NCBI RefSeq assembly: GCF_018131005.1
Contig: NZ_JAFCJK010000013.1
Span: forward strand, 62,001-126,000
DNA from: Bradyrhizobium lablabi
GTDB taxonomy: Bacteria; Pseudomonadota; Alphaproteobacteria; Rhizobiales; Xanthobacteraceae
Length of the DNA: 64,000 nucleotides
Direction: 5' to 3'
Shown here: one piece after another, positions 1 to 8,269 of the stretch
How positions within the stretch are numbered: the first letter of the stretch is position 1
How the letters are laid out: every line of letters begins with the position of its first letter
The notes under the pieces: model-generated
What the model saw: the letters and a program-made list of their open reading frames with translations, nothing else
Told to the model about the DNA's origin: nothing
Databases searched by the model: none
Position numbers and translations under genes: made by a program

Positions 1-1498
1 TCTCCGGCAACACGCCGTCCGGCGAAAGCCCTGAGAAGCGCAGGCCGTGCTGCTCGAGGCGGTCCTTGTAGGCGGTGTTGACCTCGTAGCGGTGGCGGTG
101 ACGTTCGGAGATTTCGGTGGCGCCGCCATAGACCCGCGAAACACGGCTGCCGCGCTTGAGCGTTGCGGGATAGGCGCCGAGCCGCATCGTGCCGCCGAGA
201 TCGCTGTTCCGCGCGCGCTTCTCCAGTTCGTTGCCGCGCAGCCATTCGGTCATCAGGCCGACCAGGGGCTCCTCGGTCGGGCCGAACTCGGTCGAGTTGG
301 CGTCTTCGATGCCGACCAGATTGCGCGCGGCCTCGATCACGGCCATCTGCATGCCGAAGCAGATGCCGAAATAGGGCACGTCGCGCTCACGCGCGAACTG
401 TGCCGCCCTGATCTTTCCTTCCGCTCCGCGCTGGCCAAAGCCGCCGGGCACCAGGATGCCGTTGACGTGCTCGAGGAACGGCGCCGGGTCCTCGTTCTCG
501 AACACCTCGCTCTCGATCCAGTCGAGATTGACCTTCACCTTGTTGGCGATGCCACCATGCGAGAGCGCCTCGATCAGCGACTTGTAGGCGTCCTTCATGC
601 CGGTGTACTTGCCGACGACAGCAATGGTCACCGCGCCTTCGGGGTTGCGGATGCGCTCATTGATGACGTTCCAGCTCTGCAACGCCGGCGGAATCTTCGG
701 CTGAATGCCGAATGCGGCCAGCACTTCGTCGTCGAGGCCGGCGGCGTGATAGGCCTCGGGGACCGCGTAGATGTTGTCAACGTCGCGCGCCTCGATCACG
801 GCGCTTTCGCGCACGTTACAGAACAGGCCGAGCTTGCGCCGCTCCTCCTTCGGGATTTCGCGATCGGTGCGGCAGAGCAGAATATCCGGCTGGATGCCGA
901 TCGAGCGCAGCTCCTTCACCGAGTGCTGGGTCGGTTTTGTCTTGAGCTCGCCGGCGCTTGGAATGTAGGGCAAAAGCGTCAGGTGAATGTAGACCGCGTG
1001 ATCGCGCGGCAGCTCGTTCTTGAGCTGGCGGATCGCCTCGAAGAACGGCAGGCCCTCGATGTCGCCGACAGTGCCGCCGATCTCGACGAGCACGAAATCG
1101 AACTCGTCATTGCCATCAAGCACGAATTCCTTGATCGCATTGGTGACGTGCGGGACCACCTGGATGGTAGCGCCGAGATAATCGCCGCGGCGCTCCTTGC
1201 TGATGATGTCCTGGTAGATGCGCCCGGTGGTGATGTTGTCGGCCTTGGTGGCCGGCCGTCCGGTGAAGCGCTCGTAATGGCCGAGATCGAGATCGGTCTC
1301 GGCGCCGTCGTCGGTCACGAACACTTCGCCGTGCTGGTACGGCGACATCGTTCCGGGATCGAGGTTGAGATAGGGATCGAGCTTGCGGAGACGGACCTTG
1401 TACCCGCGAGCCTGCAGCAGCGCGCCGAGTGCCGCCGAAGCCAGACCCTTTCCGAGCGAAGACACCACGCCGCCGGTGATGAATATGTACCGCGCCAT
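1..1498 (-). CDS. pyrG: CTP synthase (3' end outside window)
   Basis: CTP synthase aminates UTP to CTP with glutamine-derived ammonia, the last step of pyrimidine nucleotide synthesis in the cytoplasm. The start ATG is at 1498 and the protein opens MARYIFITGGVVSSLGKG, the family's N-terminal P-loop. About 499 residues are in the window, against about 543 usually, so only the end of the glutaminase domain is missing. The nucleophile motif GICFGMQMA lies near residue 380, as expected for the class I amidotransferase cysteine. The gene lies downstream of secG and tpiA on the same strand, the usual rhizobial order. Confidence 0.97.
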   Translation of the reverse strand, partial: MARYIFITGGVVSSLGKGLASAALGALLQARGYKVRLRKLDPYLNLDPGTMSPYQHGEVFVTDDGAETDLDLGHYERFTGRPATKADNITTGRIYQDIISKERRGDYLGATIQVVPHVTNAIKEFVLDGNDEFDFVLVEIGGTVGDIEGLPFFEAIRQLKNELPRDHAVYIHLTLLPYIPSAGELKTKPTQHSVKELRSIGIQPDILLCRTDREIPKEERRKLGLFCNVRESAVIEARDVDNIYAVPEAYHAAGLDDEVLAAFGIQPKIPPALQSWNVINERIRNPEGAVTIAVVGKYTGMKDAYKSLIEALSHGGIANKVKVNLDWIESEVFENEDPAPFLEHVNGILVPGGFGQRGAEGKIRAAQFARERDVPYFGICFGMQMAVIEAARNLVGIEDANSTEFGPTEEPLVGLMTEWLRGNELEKRARNSDLGGTMRLGAYPATLKRGSRVSRVYGGATEISERHRHRYEVNTAYKDRLEQHGLRFSGLSPDGVLPE

Positions 1499-1625
1499 GG
1501 GACTTAACCTTTAATCCGACTTCCGCGATTCGCAAAACGAATCGCCTGCTCCCGGCAGCCAATCCGCCGGGCTGTGAATCATGCCAAATCTAAGAGCAAT
1601 TTCAGAGCATTGATGGGGATTTCTG

Positions 1626-1654
1626 ATGCAGGATGCCAGAGCCTCATCCTGCAT
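1626..1654 (-). terminator. Hairpin just downstream of secG
   Basis: A perfect 10-bp stem (1626-1635 pairing with 1645-1654) with a 9-base loop starts about 12 bases after the secG stop. No clear U-run follows on the minus strand, so it may be a weak terminator or an mRNA-end stabiliser rather than a classical intrinsic terminator. Confidence 0.4.
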
Positions 1655-1666
1655 GGCCACCCTGCT

Positions 1667-2059
1667 TTATTGCGAGCGCGGGGCCTGCGGGGCGGCCGGG
1701 GCCGGCTGGCCCTGCTGCTCGTCGGCCTTCTTCAGCGAATCCAGGACGCCGCCGGAGGTCGGCGGGCTGATCGGAGCGGCACCGCCGGCCGGCTGGGACT
1801 GCCCTGGCGCGCCGATGCCGATGAGCGACTTCGGCTTGCGGTCGTAGCCCGCGTACCAGGACATGAACAGGCTGGTCAGGAAGAAGCCGACGGCAAGGAC
1901 CGCCGTCGTCCGCGTCAACAGGTTCGCGGTCCCGCGGCTCGACATGAAGCCCGCGCCGCCCCCCATGCCGAGGCCCCCGCCCTCGGACTTCTGCAGCAGC
2001 ACCGAGCCGATCAGAACGACGACGATCATGAGGTGAATAACGATGACGACAGTCAGCAT
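1667..2059 (-). CDS. secG: Preprotein translocase subunit SecG
   Basis: SecG is the small inner-membrane partner of SecY/SecE that assists SecA-driven protein export. The 130-residue product has two membrane segments (about 2-22 and 51-70). They flank the glycine- and serine-rich stretch EGGGLGMGGGAGFMSSRG, typical of SecG between its two helices. The C-terminal tail is rich in Pro, Ala and Gln and poorly conserved, as in other rhizobial SecG proteins. The gene sits between tpiA and pyrG, its usual place in this group. Confidence 0.93.
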   Translation of the reverse strand: MLTVVIVIHLMIVVVLIGSVLLQKSEGGGLGMGGGAGFMSSRGTANLLTRTTAVLAVGFFLTSLFMSWYAGYDRKPKSLIGIGAPGQSQPAGGAAPISPPTSGGVLDSLKKADEQQGQPAPAAPQAPRSQ

Positions 2060-2220
2060 CTCGAATCGAACCTTCCGTCACAGGCCAACGGCGCCGGTTC
2101 CGGCAGCCCATCGAACTCGCGTGTTTTCCTGAAGTTGCGCGGTGTTACACGATCAGGTCGGCCATGGCCACCCTCAAAACGTCGCGGAATGGCGCCACCA
2201 CTTGCCGTCTCACAGGCTAG

Positions 2221-2976
2221 CTAGGGACATCCTGCCGCTATCGCAAGGAAATCGGCCGCTTTCAGGCTGGCGCCGCCGACCAATGCGCCATTGACGTTGG
2301 CGACCCCCATCAGCTCGGCAGCATTCGATGGCTTGACCGAACCGCCATAGAGGATGCGGATCCTGTCGCCCTCTTCCTTGAAGCGATCAGTGAGCACACC
2401 TCGGATAAACCGATGAACTTCCTCGACATCCCCGGTGGTCGGAGTCAAACCGGTGCCGATTGCCCAGACCGGTTCATAGGCCACCACCAGATTGGTGGAG
2501 GTCGCTCCGTCGGGCAGCGATCCGGCAAGCTGGGTCTTGCAGATATCGAGGGTCTTGCCGGAATCGCGCTGCTGGCGGGTCTCGCCGATGCAAACGATCG
2601 CGGTCAGGCCCGCGCGCCAGGCGGCCTCCGCCTTCTGCCGGACCAGCGCATCGCTCTCGCCGTGATCGGCACGCCGCTCCGAATGGCCGACAATGATCGC
2701 CGTGGCACCGAGATCCCGGAACATCTCCGCGGCAAGATCGCCGGTATGGGCACCCGATGGCTTGGGATGGCAATCCTGCGCGCCGACCGCGACCATTCCG
2801 TCCCGCGCCATTCCGGCGAAGGCCGCCACCAGCGTTGCCGGCGGACAAACCAGAAGGTCGGCTTTCCCGGAGAGCGCGCCGGCGCCCCCCAGCATGGCCT
2901 CGAATTCGCCTGTGGAGGATTTCAGGCCGTTCATCTTCCAGTTGCCGGCAATCAACGGCCGGATGGCGTCGCTCAT
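2221..2976 (-). CDS. tpiA: Triosephosphate isomerase
   Basis: This enzyme interconverts dihydroxyacetone phosphate and glyceraldehyde 3-phosphate. The start chosen is the ATG at 2976 (MSDAIRPLIAGNWKMNG), giving 251 residues, the family length. The frame stays open 18 codons upstream, but those codons lack family similarity. Visible catalytic features are the Asn/Lys of NWKMN, the histidine of VGHSERR, the glutamate of AYEPVWAIGTG and the phosphate-binding LYGGSVKP. It is divergent from ppiD across about 240 bases and precedes secG. Confidence 0.97.
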   Translation of the reverse strand: MSDAIRPLIAGNWKMNGLKSSTGEFEAMLGGAGALSGKADLLVCPPATLVAAFAGMARDGMVAVGAQDCHPKPSGAHTGDLAAEMFRDLGATAIIVGHSERRADHGESDALVRQKAEAAWRAGLTAIVCIGETRQQRDSGKTLDICKTQLAGSLPDGATSTNLVVAYEPVWAIGTGLTPTTGDVEEVHRFIRGVLTDRFKEEGDRIRILYGGSVKPSNAAELMGVANVNGALVGGASLKAADFLAIAAGCP

Positions 2977-3216
2977 GTCAAAATTCCCATTGCTCAAATC
3001 TGTCCCTGCGCTAGCAGAGGCGGGTTGCAACTTCCAGAGAACCGACCCGCCACTGCCACGCGGTGATTAGCCGCTTCAATCCATCGGTGCGAGCGAGGTT
3101 GCGGGGGAACGGCGGCCACTTTATGATGGGTTTTCAATTCGGTGATGCCCTGTTGCGAGGCTTAAGCTTCGCCTTCGGCACGACCCGGTTCCCCTCCTGA
3201 AAAACAAGTTGGACCC

Positions 3217-5118
3217 ATGCTTCGAGGAATGCGGAAAGCCTCATCAAACTGGCTCGGCAAGGCGATTATGGCCACGGTGATGGGCGTTTTGATCGTCAGT
3301 TTCGGAATCTGGGGCATTGCGGACATTTTCAGGGGCTTCGGTCAATCGACGCTGGCGAAGGTCGGCAGCACTGAGATTTCGGCCGAGCAGTTCCGCCAAA
3401 TCTATACCGATCGCCTGCAGCAGATCGGCCGCCAGTTCGGCCGTCCCCTGAGCCCCGAGCAGGCCCGCAACTTCGGGATCGACCGGCAGGTGCTGCAGCA
3501 AACGCTCGCCGAAGCCGCTCTTGATGAGGAAGCCCGCCGCATGGGCCTCGGCCAGTCCGAGGCCGAGACGCTTCGCATCATCTACAACGATCCGAACTTC
3601 AAGGGCCTCAACGGCCAGTTCGACCCGCAGCGCTTTGCCGCGATGATCCGCAACGTTGGCTATACCGAGCCACGCTACATCGCCGAGCAGCGCCGTGTCG
3701 GTTTGCGGCGGCAGATCGCCGGCACGATCCAGTCCGGGCTCGAACCGCCGAAAACGATGATCGAGGCGTTGACACGTTTTCAGAACGAACAGCGCTCAAT
3801 GGAATACATCAAGCTCGACGCGGCGCAGGCCGGCGCCATTGATCCGCCATCGCCCGAGGCGCTCGCCGCCTATTTCGAGGACCACAAGGTCCAATTCCGC
3901 GCGCCCGAATACCGCAAGATTTCCTTCGTCGCGATCACGCCGGACGAAGTCGGCAAATGGGAGACTGTCTCCGACGACGATGCGAGGAAAGTCTTCGAGC
4001 AGCGACGCAGTCAGCTTGGCGCGCCGGAAAGGCGCGAGGTGTCGCAGATTGTGTTCCCTAACGCCGACGAGGCGAGTGCGGCGCGCAGCCGTATCACCTC
4101 GGGCACTTCGTTCGACGACATCGCCAAGGAACGCAACCTCAACCTCGCCGACGTCAATCTCGGCATGGTCGCGAAGTCGGCTATCCTGGATCCTGCGGTC
4201 GCCGGCGCAGCGTTTACGCTGCCCACGGGCGAAATCAGCGAACCTGTGCAGGGCCGCTTCGGTGTCGCGCTCGTCAAGGTCGGCAAGATCGAGCCGGGCA
4301 CGACGCCGACCTATGAGAGCCTGGCTCCCGAGATCAAGCGGCAGATCGCCACCGAGCGCGCTCGCGCGAAGGTGTCCGAATTGCACAACAAGATGGAAGA
4401 CGAACGCGGCGGCGGCGCCAGCGTGGTCGAGGCCGCACAGAAGCTCGGCCTCACCCCGGTCACGATAGATGCGATCGACCGGTCCGGGCGTCTGCCGAAT
4501 GGTCAGCTCGCGCCCGAGATCCCGCAGGGGCTCGACGTTGCGTCGCAGGCCTTCAGCAGCGACGTCGGCGTCGACAATGACCCGATCCAGTTCAACGGCG
4601 GCTATGTCTGGTACGACGTTCTCGGCATCACGCCGTCGCGCGAGCGCAATCTCGACGAAGTCCGCGACCAGGTCGAGGCGAAATGGCGCGAGGACCAGAT
4701 CTCGACCAAGCTCCGCGCCAAGGCGACCGAGATCGTCCAGAAGCTCAACGATGGCGGCAAGCTTGCCGACGTAGCCGCCGCGGTCGGGGCAAAGGTCGAG
4801 ACCGCCGTCAACTTCCGCCGCGACGCATCGCCGGCCGGGGTGCCGGCTGCCGCCGTCAGCGCCGCCTTCCGCACCGCCAAGGACGGCGTCGGGCAGACGC
4901 CAGCAGCGGGCGGCAGCGAATGGATCGTATTCCGCGTAACGGACGTGACGGTGCCGCCTGTCGACCTCGCCTCCAACGAGGTGAAGCAGATCAAGGAGAC
5001 GCTGCAGCGCTCGCTCAGCGACGAGCAGTTCGGACAATATGTCACGAAAATCGAATCCGTCATCGGGATGAGTATCAACCAGGCCGCCTTTGCACAGGTG
5101 ACAGGCGCGAATAATTGA
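3217..5118 (+). CDS. ppiD: Membrane-anchored peptidyl-prolyl isomerase (PpiD/SurA-like)
   Basis: This is a periplasmic folding factor anchored in the inner membrane that helps newly exported outer-membrane proteins fold. The 633-residue product has a short cytoplasmic N-terminus, one membrane helix (about 14-34, ending IVSFGIWGIADIF), a SurA-like chaperone region to about residue 230, a parvulin-type PPIC domain at about 265-362 (REVSQIVFPNADEA onward) and a C-terminal half that continues the SurA/PpiD fold. Size and order match alphaproteobacterial PpiD. The stop codon overlaps the start of a palindromic repeat that separates it from trpD. Confidence 0.9.
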   Translation: MLRGMRKASSNWLGKAIMATVMGVLIVSFGIWGIADIFRGFGQSTLAKVGSTEISAEQFRQIYTDRLQQIGRQFGRPLSPEQARNFGIDRQVLQQTLAEAALDEEARRMGLGQSEAETLRIIYNDPNFKGLNGQFDPQRFAAMIRNVGYTEPRYIAEQRRVGLRRQIAGTIQSGLEPPKTMIEALTRFQNEQRSMEYIKLDAAQAGAIDPPSPEALAAYFEDHKVQFRAPEYRKISFVAITPDEVGKWETVSDDDARKVFEQRRSQLGAPERREVSQIVFPNADEASAARSRITSGTSFDDIAKERNLNLADVNLGMVAKSAILDPAVAGAAFTLPTGEISEPVQGRFGVALVKVGKIEPGTTPTYESLAPEIKRQIATERARAKVSELHNKMEDERGGGASVVEAAQKLGLTPVTIDAIDRSGRLPNGQLAPEIPQGLDVASQAFSSDVGVDNDPIQFNGGYVWYDVLGITPSRERNLDEVRDQVEAKWREDQISTKLRAKATEIVQKLNDGGKLADVAAAVGAKVETAVNFRRDASPAGVPAAAVSAAFRTAKDGVGQTPAAGGSEWIVFRVTDVTVPPVDLASNEVKQIKETLQRSLSDEQFGQYVTKIESVIGMSINQAAFAQVTGANN

Positions 5119-5190
5119 GCATGATCCGGACAAGGGGGCACCGGTTTCCTCGCGACAGGCGCCCGGCGTTTGCGCGAAGGGCACGCTCCA
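5117..5190. repeat. Intergenic palindromic repeat, copy 1 (ppiD-trpD)
   Basis: The arm GAGCATGATCCGGA begins inside the ppiD stop codon and is followed by a GGGGCACCGGTTTCC core and an imperfect right part. The same arm and an ACCGGTTTTCC-like core recur at 23889, and a mirrored form occurs at 6230. Such elements are common between genes in Bradyrhizobium (recalled, not searched). Confidence 0.65.
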
Positions 5191-5215
5191 ACGAGAAACC
5201 TGGACCAGTACGCGA

Positions 5216-6229
<1,014 letters not shown>

Positions 6230-6293
6230 AGCATGGTCCAGAAAACTGTGAACCGGCTTTCGCAAAGATCATGCTCTCATGGAGATCATGCTC
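6230..6293. repeat. Intergenic palindromic repeat, copy 2 (trpD-trpC)
   Basis: A left arm AGCATGGTCC (6230-6239) faces the right arm GATCATGCTC (6267-6276), and the right arm is duplicated at 6284-6293. The core GTGAACCGGCTTTCGC resembles the other copies. The element fills nearly all of the trpD-trpC gap and could form a hairpin in the trp transcript. Confidence 0.65.
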
Positions 6294-6309
6294 TAACGGA
6301 GACGCAGCG

Positions 6310-7128
6310 ATGTCGGACATCCTGACCAAGATCGAGGCCTATAAGCGCGAGGAGATCGCCGCCGCCAAGCGTGCGCATCCGCTCTCCGAGATCGAGGCGC
6401 GCGCCAGGGCGGCCGCTCCGCCGCGCGGTTTCGTGCGCGCGATCCGCGCCAAGCACGACCGCGGCGATTACGCCCTGATCGCCGAGATCAAGAAGGCCTC
6501 TCCGTCAAAGGGGTTGATCCGCGCCGATTTCGACCCGCCGGCGCTCGCGAAGGCCTATGAGGCCGGCGGAGCGGCCTGCCTGTCGGTACTGACCGATACG
6601 CCCTCATTCCAGGGCCATCTCGACTTCCTGGTCGCGGCCCGCGCAGCGACGGGTCTGCCGGCGCTGCGCAAGGACTTCATGTTCGACACCTACCAGGTCG
6701 TCGAGGCCCGCGCCCACGGCGCCGACTGCATCCTGATCATCATGGCCGCGCTCGACGACGCCGCCGCCAAGGACATCGAGGATGCCGCCCTCGCGCACGG
6801 CATGGACGTGCTGATCGAGATCCACAATCGCGCCGAGCTCGACCGGGCGCTGAGACTTCGCTCGCCGATGATCGGCGTCAACAACCGCAACCTGCGCACC
6901 TTCGAAACCACGCTTGCGACCAGCGAGGCGCTGGCGCCGCTGATCCCGAGGGACCGGCTGATGGTCGGCGAGAGCGGCATCTTCACGCCGGACGATCTTG
7001 CCCGCCTCGAGCGCGTCGGCATGTCGACCTTCCTGGTCGGCGAGAGCCTGATGCGGCAGGCCGACGTCACCGGGGCGACCCGCGCGCTGCTGACACGGGT
7101 TGCGCCGCGGGCCACCGGAACTGGCTGA
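6310..7128 (+). CDS. trpC: Indole-3-glycerol phosphate synthase
   Basis: TrpC closes the indole ring of the tryptophan precursor. The start is the ATG at 6310 preceded by GGAG; the product is 272 residues (MSDILTKIEAYKREEIAAAK). Visible active-site elements are EIKKASPSKG, the LRKDFMFDTYQV strand, the GVNNRNLRTF loop and VGESGIF near the C-terminus. It is a monofunctional TrpC, not fused to TrpF. The stop lies 4 bases before the moaC start. Confidence 0.97.
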   Translation: MSDILTKIEAYKREEIAAAKRAHPLSEIEARARAAAPPRGFVRAIRAKHDRGDYALIAEIKKASPSKGLIRADFDPPALAKAYEAGGAACLSVLTDTPSFQGHLDFLVAARAATGLPALRKDFMFDTYQVVEARAHGADCILIIMAALDDAAAKDIEDAALAHGMDVLIEIHNRAELDRALRLRSPMIGVNNRNLRTFETTLATSEALAPLIPRDRLMVGESGIFTPDDLARLERVGMSTFLVGESLMRQADVTGATRALLTRVAPRATGTG

Positions 7129-7132
7129 CGCT

Positions 7133-7651
7133 ATGGCGCGGCGGCCCGCCAAGGCGAAATCATCAGGGGCAGTTGGCACCCTCACCCATATCGACGCCAG
7201 GGGCGAGGCGCGGATGGTCGACGTGTCGGCCAAGCCCGCGACGGAACGGACCGCGGTCGCCGAGGGCCGCGTCGTGATGAGCAAGGCGACGCTCGCGCTG
7301 ATCGAGTCGGGTCGGGCGAAGAAGGGCGACGTGCTCGCCACCGCGCGGATCGCCGGCATCATGGCGGCGAAGCGGACCTCGGAATTGATCCCGCTGTGTC
7401 ATCCGCTCGCGCTCACCAAGGTCACGGTCGACATCGAGACCGATCGCGCGTTGCCCGGCTGCATCGTCCGCGCCGACGTAAGCGTGACGGGGCCGACCGG
7501 CGTCGAGATGGAAGCGCTGACCGCCGTATCGGTCGCGTGCCTGACGATCTACGATATGATCAAGGCCGTCGAGCGCGGTGTGCGCATCGAGGGGATCCAT
7601 CTCGTCGAGAAAATCGGCGGCAAGTCAGGGCACTATCGCGCGAGCGAGTGA
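7133..7651 (+). CDS. moaC: Cyclic pyranopterin monophosphate synthase
   Basis: MoaC converts the MoaA product to cyclic pyranopterin monophosphate in molybdenum cofactor synthesis. The ATG at 7133 is chosen because it follows trpC directly and yields a 172-residue protein; an upstream in-frame start would overlap trpC. Family motifs present are IAGIMAAKRTSELIPLCHPL and TGVEMEALTAVSVACLTIYDM, followed by the active-site Lys in DMIKAVERG. The downstream gene in related genomes is usually moeA, which here lies 16 kb away. Confidence 0.97.
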   Translation: MARRPAKAKSSGAVGTLTHIDARGEARMVDVSAKPATERTAVAEGRVVMSKATLALIESGRAKKGDVLATARIAGIMAAKRTSELIPLCHPLALTKVTVDIETDRALPGCIVRADVSVTGPTGVEMEALTAVSVACLTIYDMIKAVERGVRIEGIHLVEKIGGKSGHYRASE

Positions 7652-7676
7652 TCGCCGCGCGCCTCGGCCCACCCGG

Positions 7677-7841
7677 TCACTTCAGCGACGTGCTGATCGT
7701 GTTGAAGTTGGTGGTCATCCTGCTTCCTACGCCCTGCACCGTCGTGATGATCGCGATGGCGATGCCGGCTGCGATCAGCCCGTATTCGATCGCGGTGGCT
7801 GCGGTCTCGTCGGCGCAAAACTCCTGCAGCAGCTTGTTCAT
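7677..7841 (-). CDS. Flp-type pilin (orphan)
   Basis: This 54-residue product begins MNKLLQEFCADETAATAIEY and continues with a hydrophobic helix, the pattern of Flp/Fap pilins exported through the Tad secretion system. The Glu-Tyr pair typical of Flp pilins is present. The residue before the expected cleavage point is Ala rather than the usual Gly. No cpa/tad assembly genes are in the window, so any assembly machinery must be elsewhere. The ATG at 7841 starts just before the recognisable leader; the frame continues upstream without similarity. It faces moaC tail to tail. Confidence 0.85.
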   Translation of the reverse strand: MNKLLQEFCADETAATAIEYGLIAAGIAIAIITTVQGVGSRMTTNFNTISTSLK

Positions 7842-8269
7842 TTGACACTCACAGGTTCTGAACTCGGTGCAACGATACAGGCAACGGCGTGCCCAGGGTG
7901 ACAGTACGCATAGCCATAGGCTTAGATCGTAAAAGGTTTCTTGCGGCGGCTTGGCACTCGACAAGCCCTGCCGGGCGACGTGCCGACGCGGCAAACTTTG
8001 CGGTACCGCACGAGAAACTTTATCTATTGATTTTGAAGACCGCGCGTAGAGCCATGATGTAACTGCGTTTTCGTGGCATGGCGCTTTGCCGGACCTTGGC
8101 GCAGCCATTTGCCTGGATACACGTTGCCGTGGTTGAGACGCACCCCGCGATAACCGTTTGTTAACTAGCCTTGCTAACGGCAACTCCACCTCGCTTCGCT
8201 ACCCATCGCGGCAGGCCGGAGGTGCGCGCAACCTGCTTCCGGGGAAGTGCCTGGAAGTGATCTGGTGCC
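7842..8269. other. Intergenic region between Flp pilin and GGDEF-EAL gene
   Basis: This 428-base stretch contains the divergent upstream regions of the pilin gene and the cyclic-di-GMP gene. It is somewhat AT-richer than its flanks (for example TTTATCTATTGATTTTG near 8020-8035). No convincing coding frame or RNA gene was seen. Confidence 0.5.
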
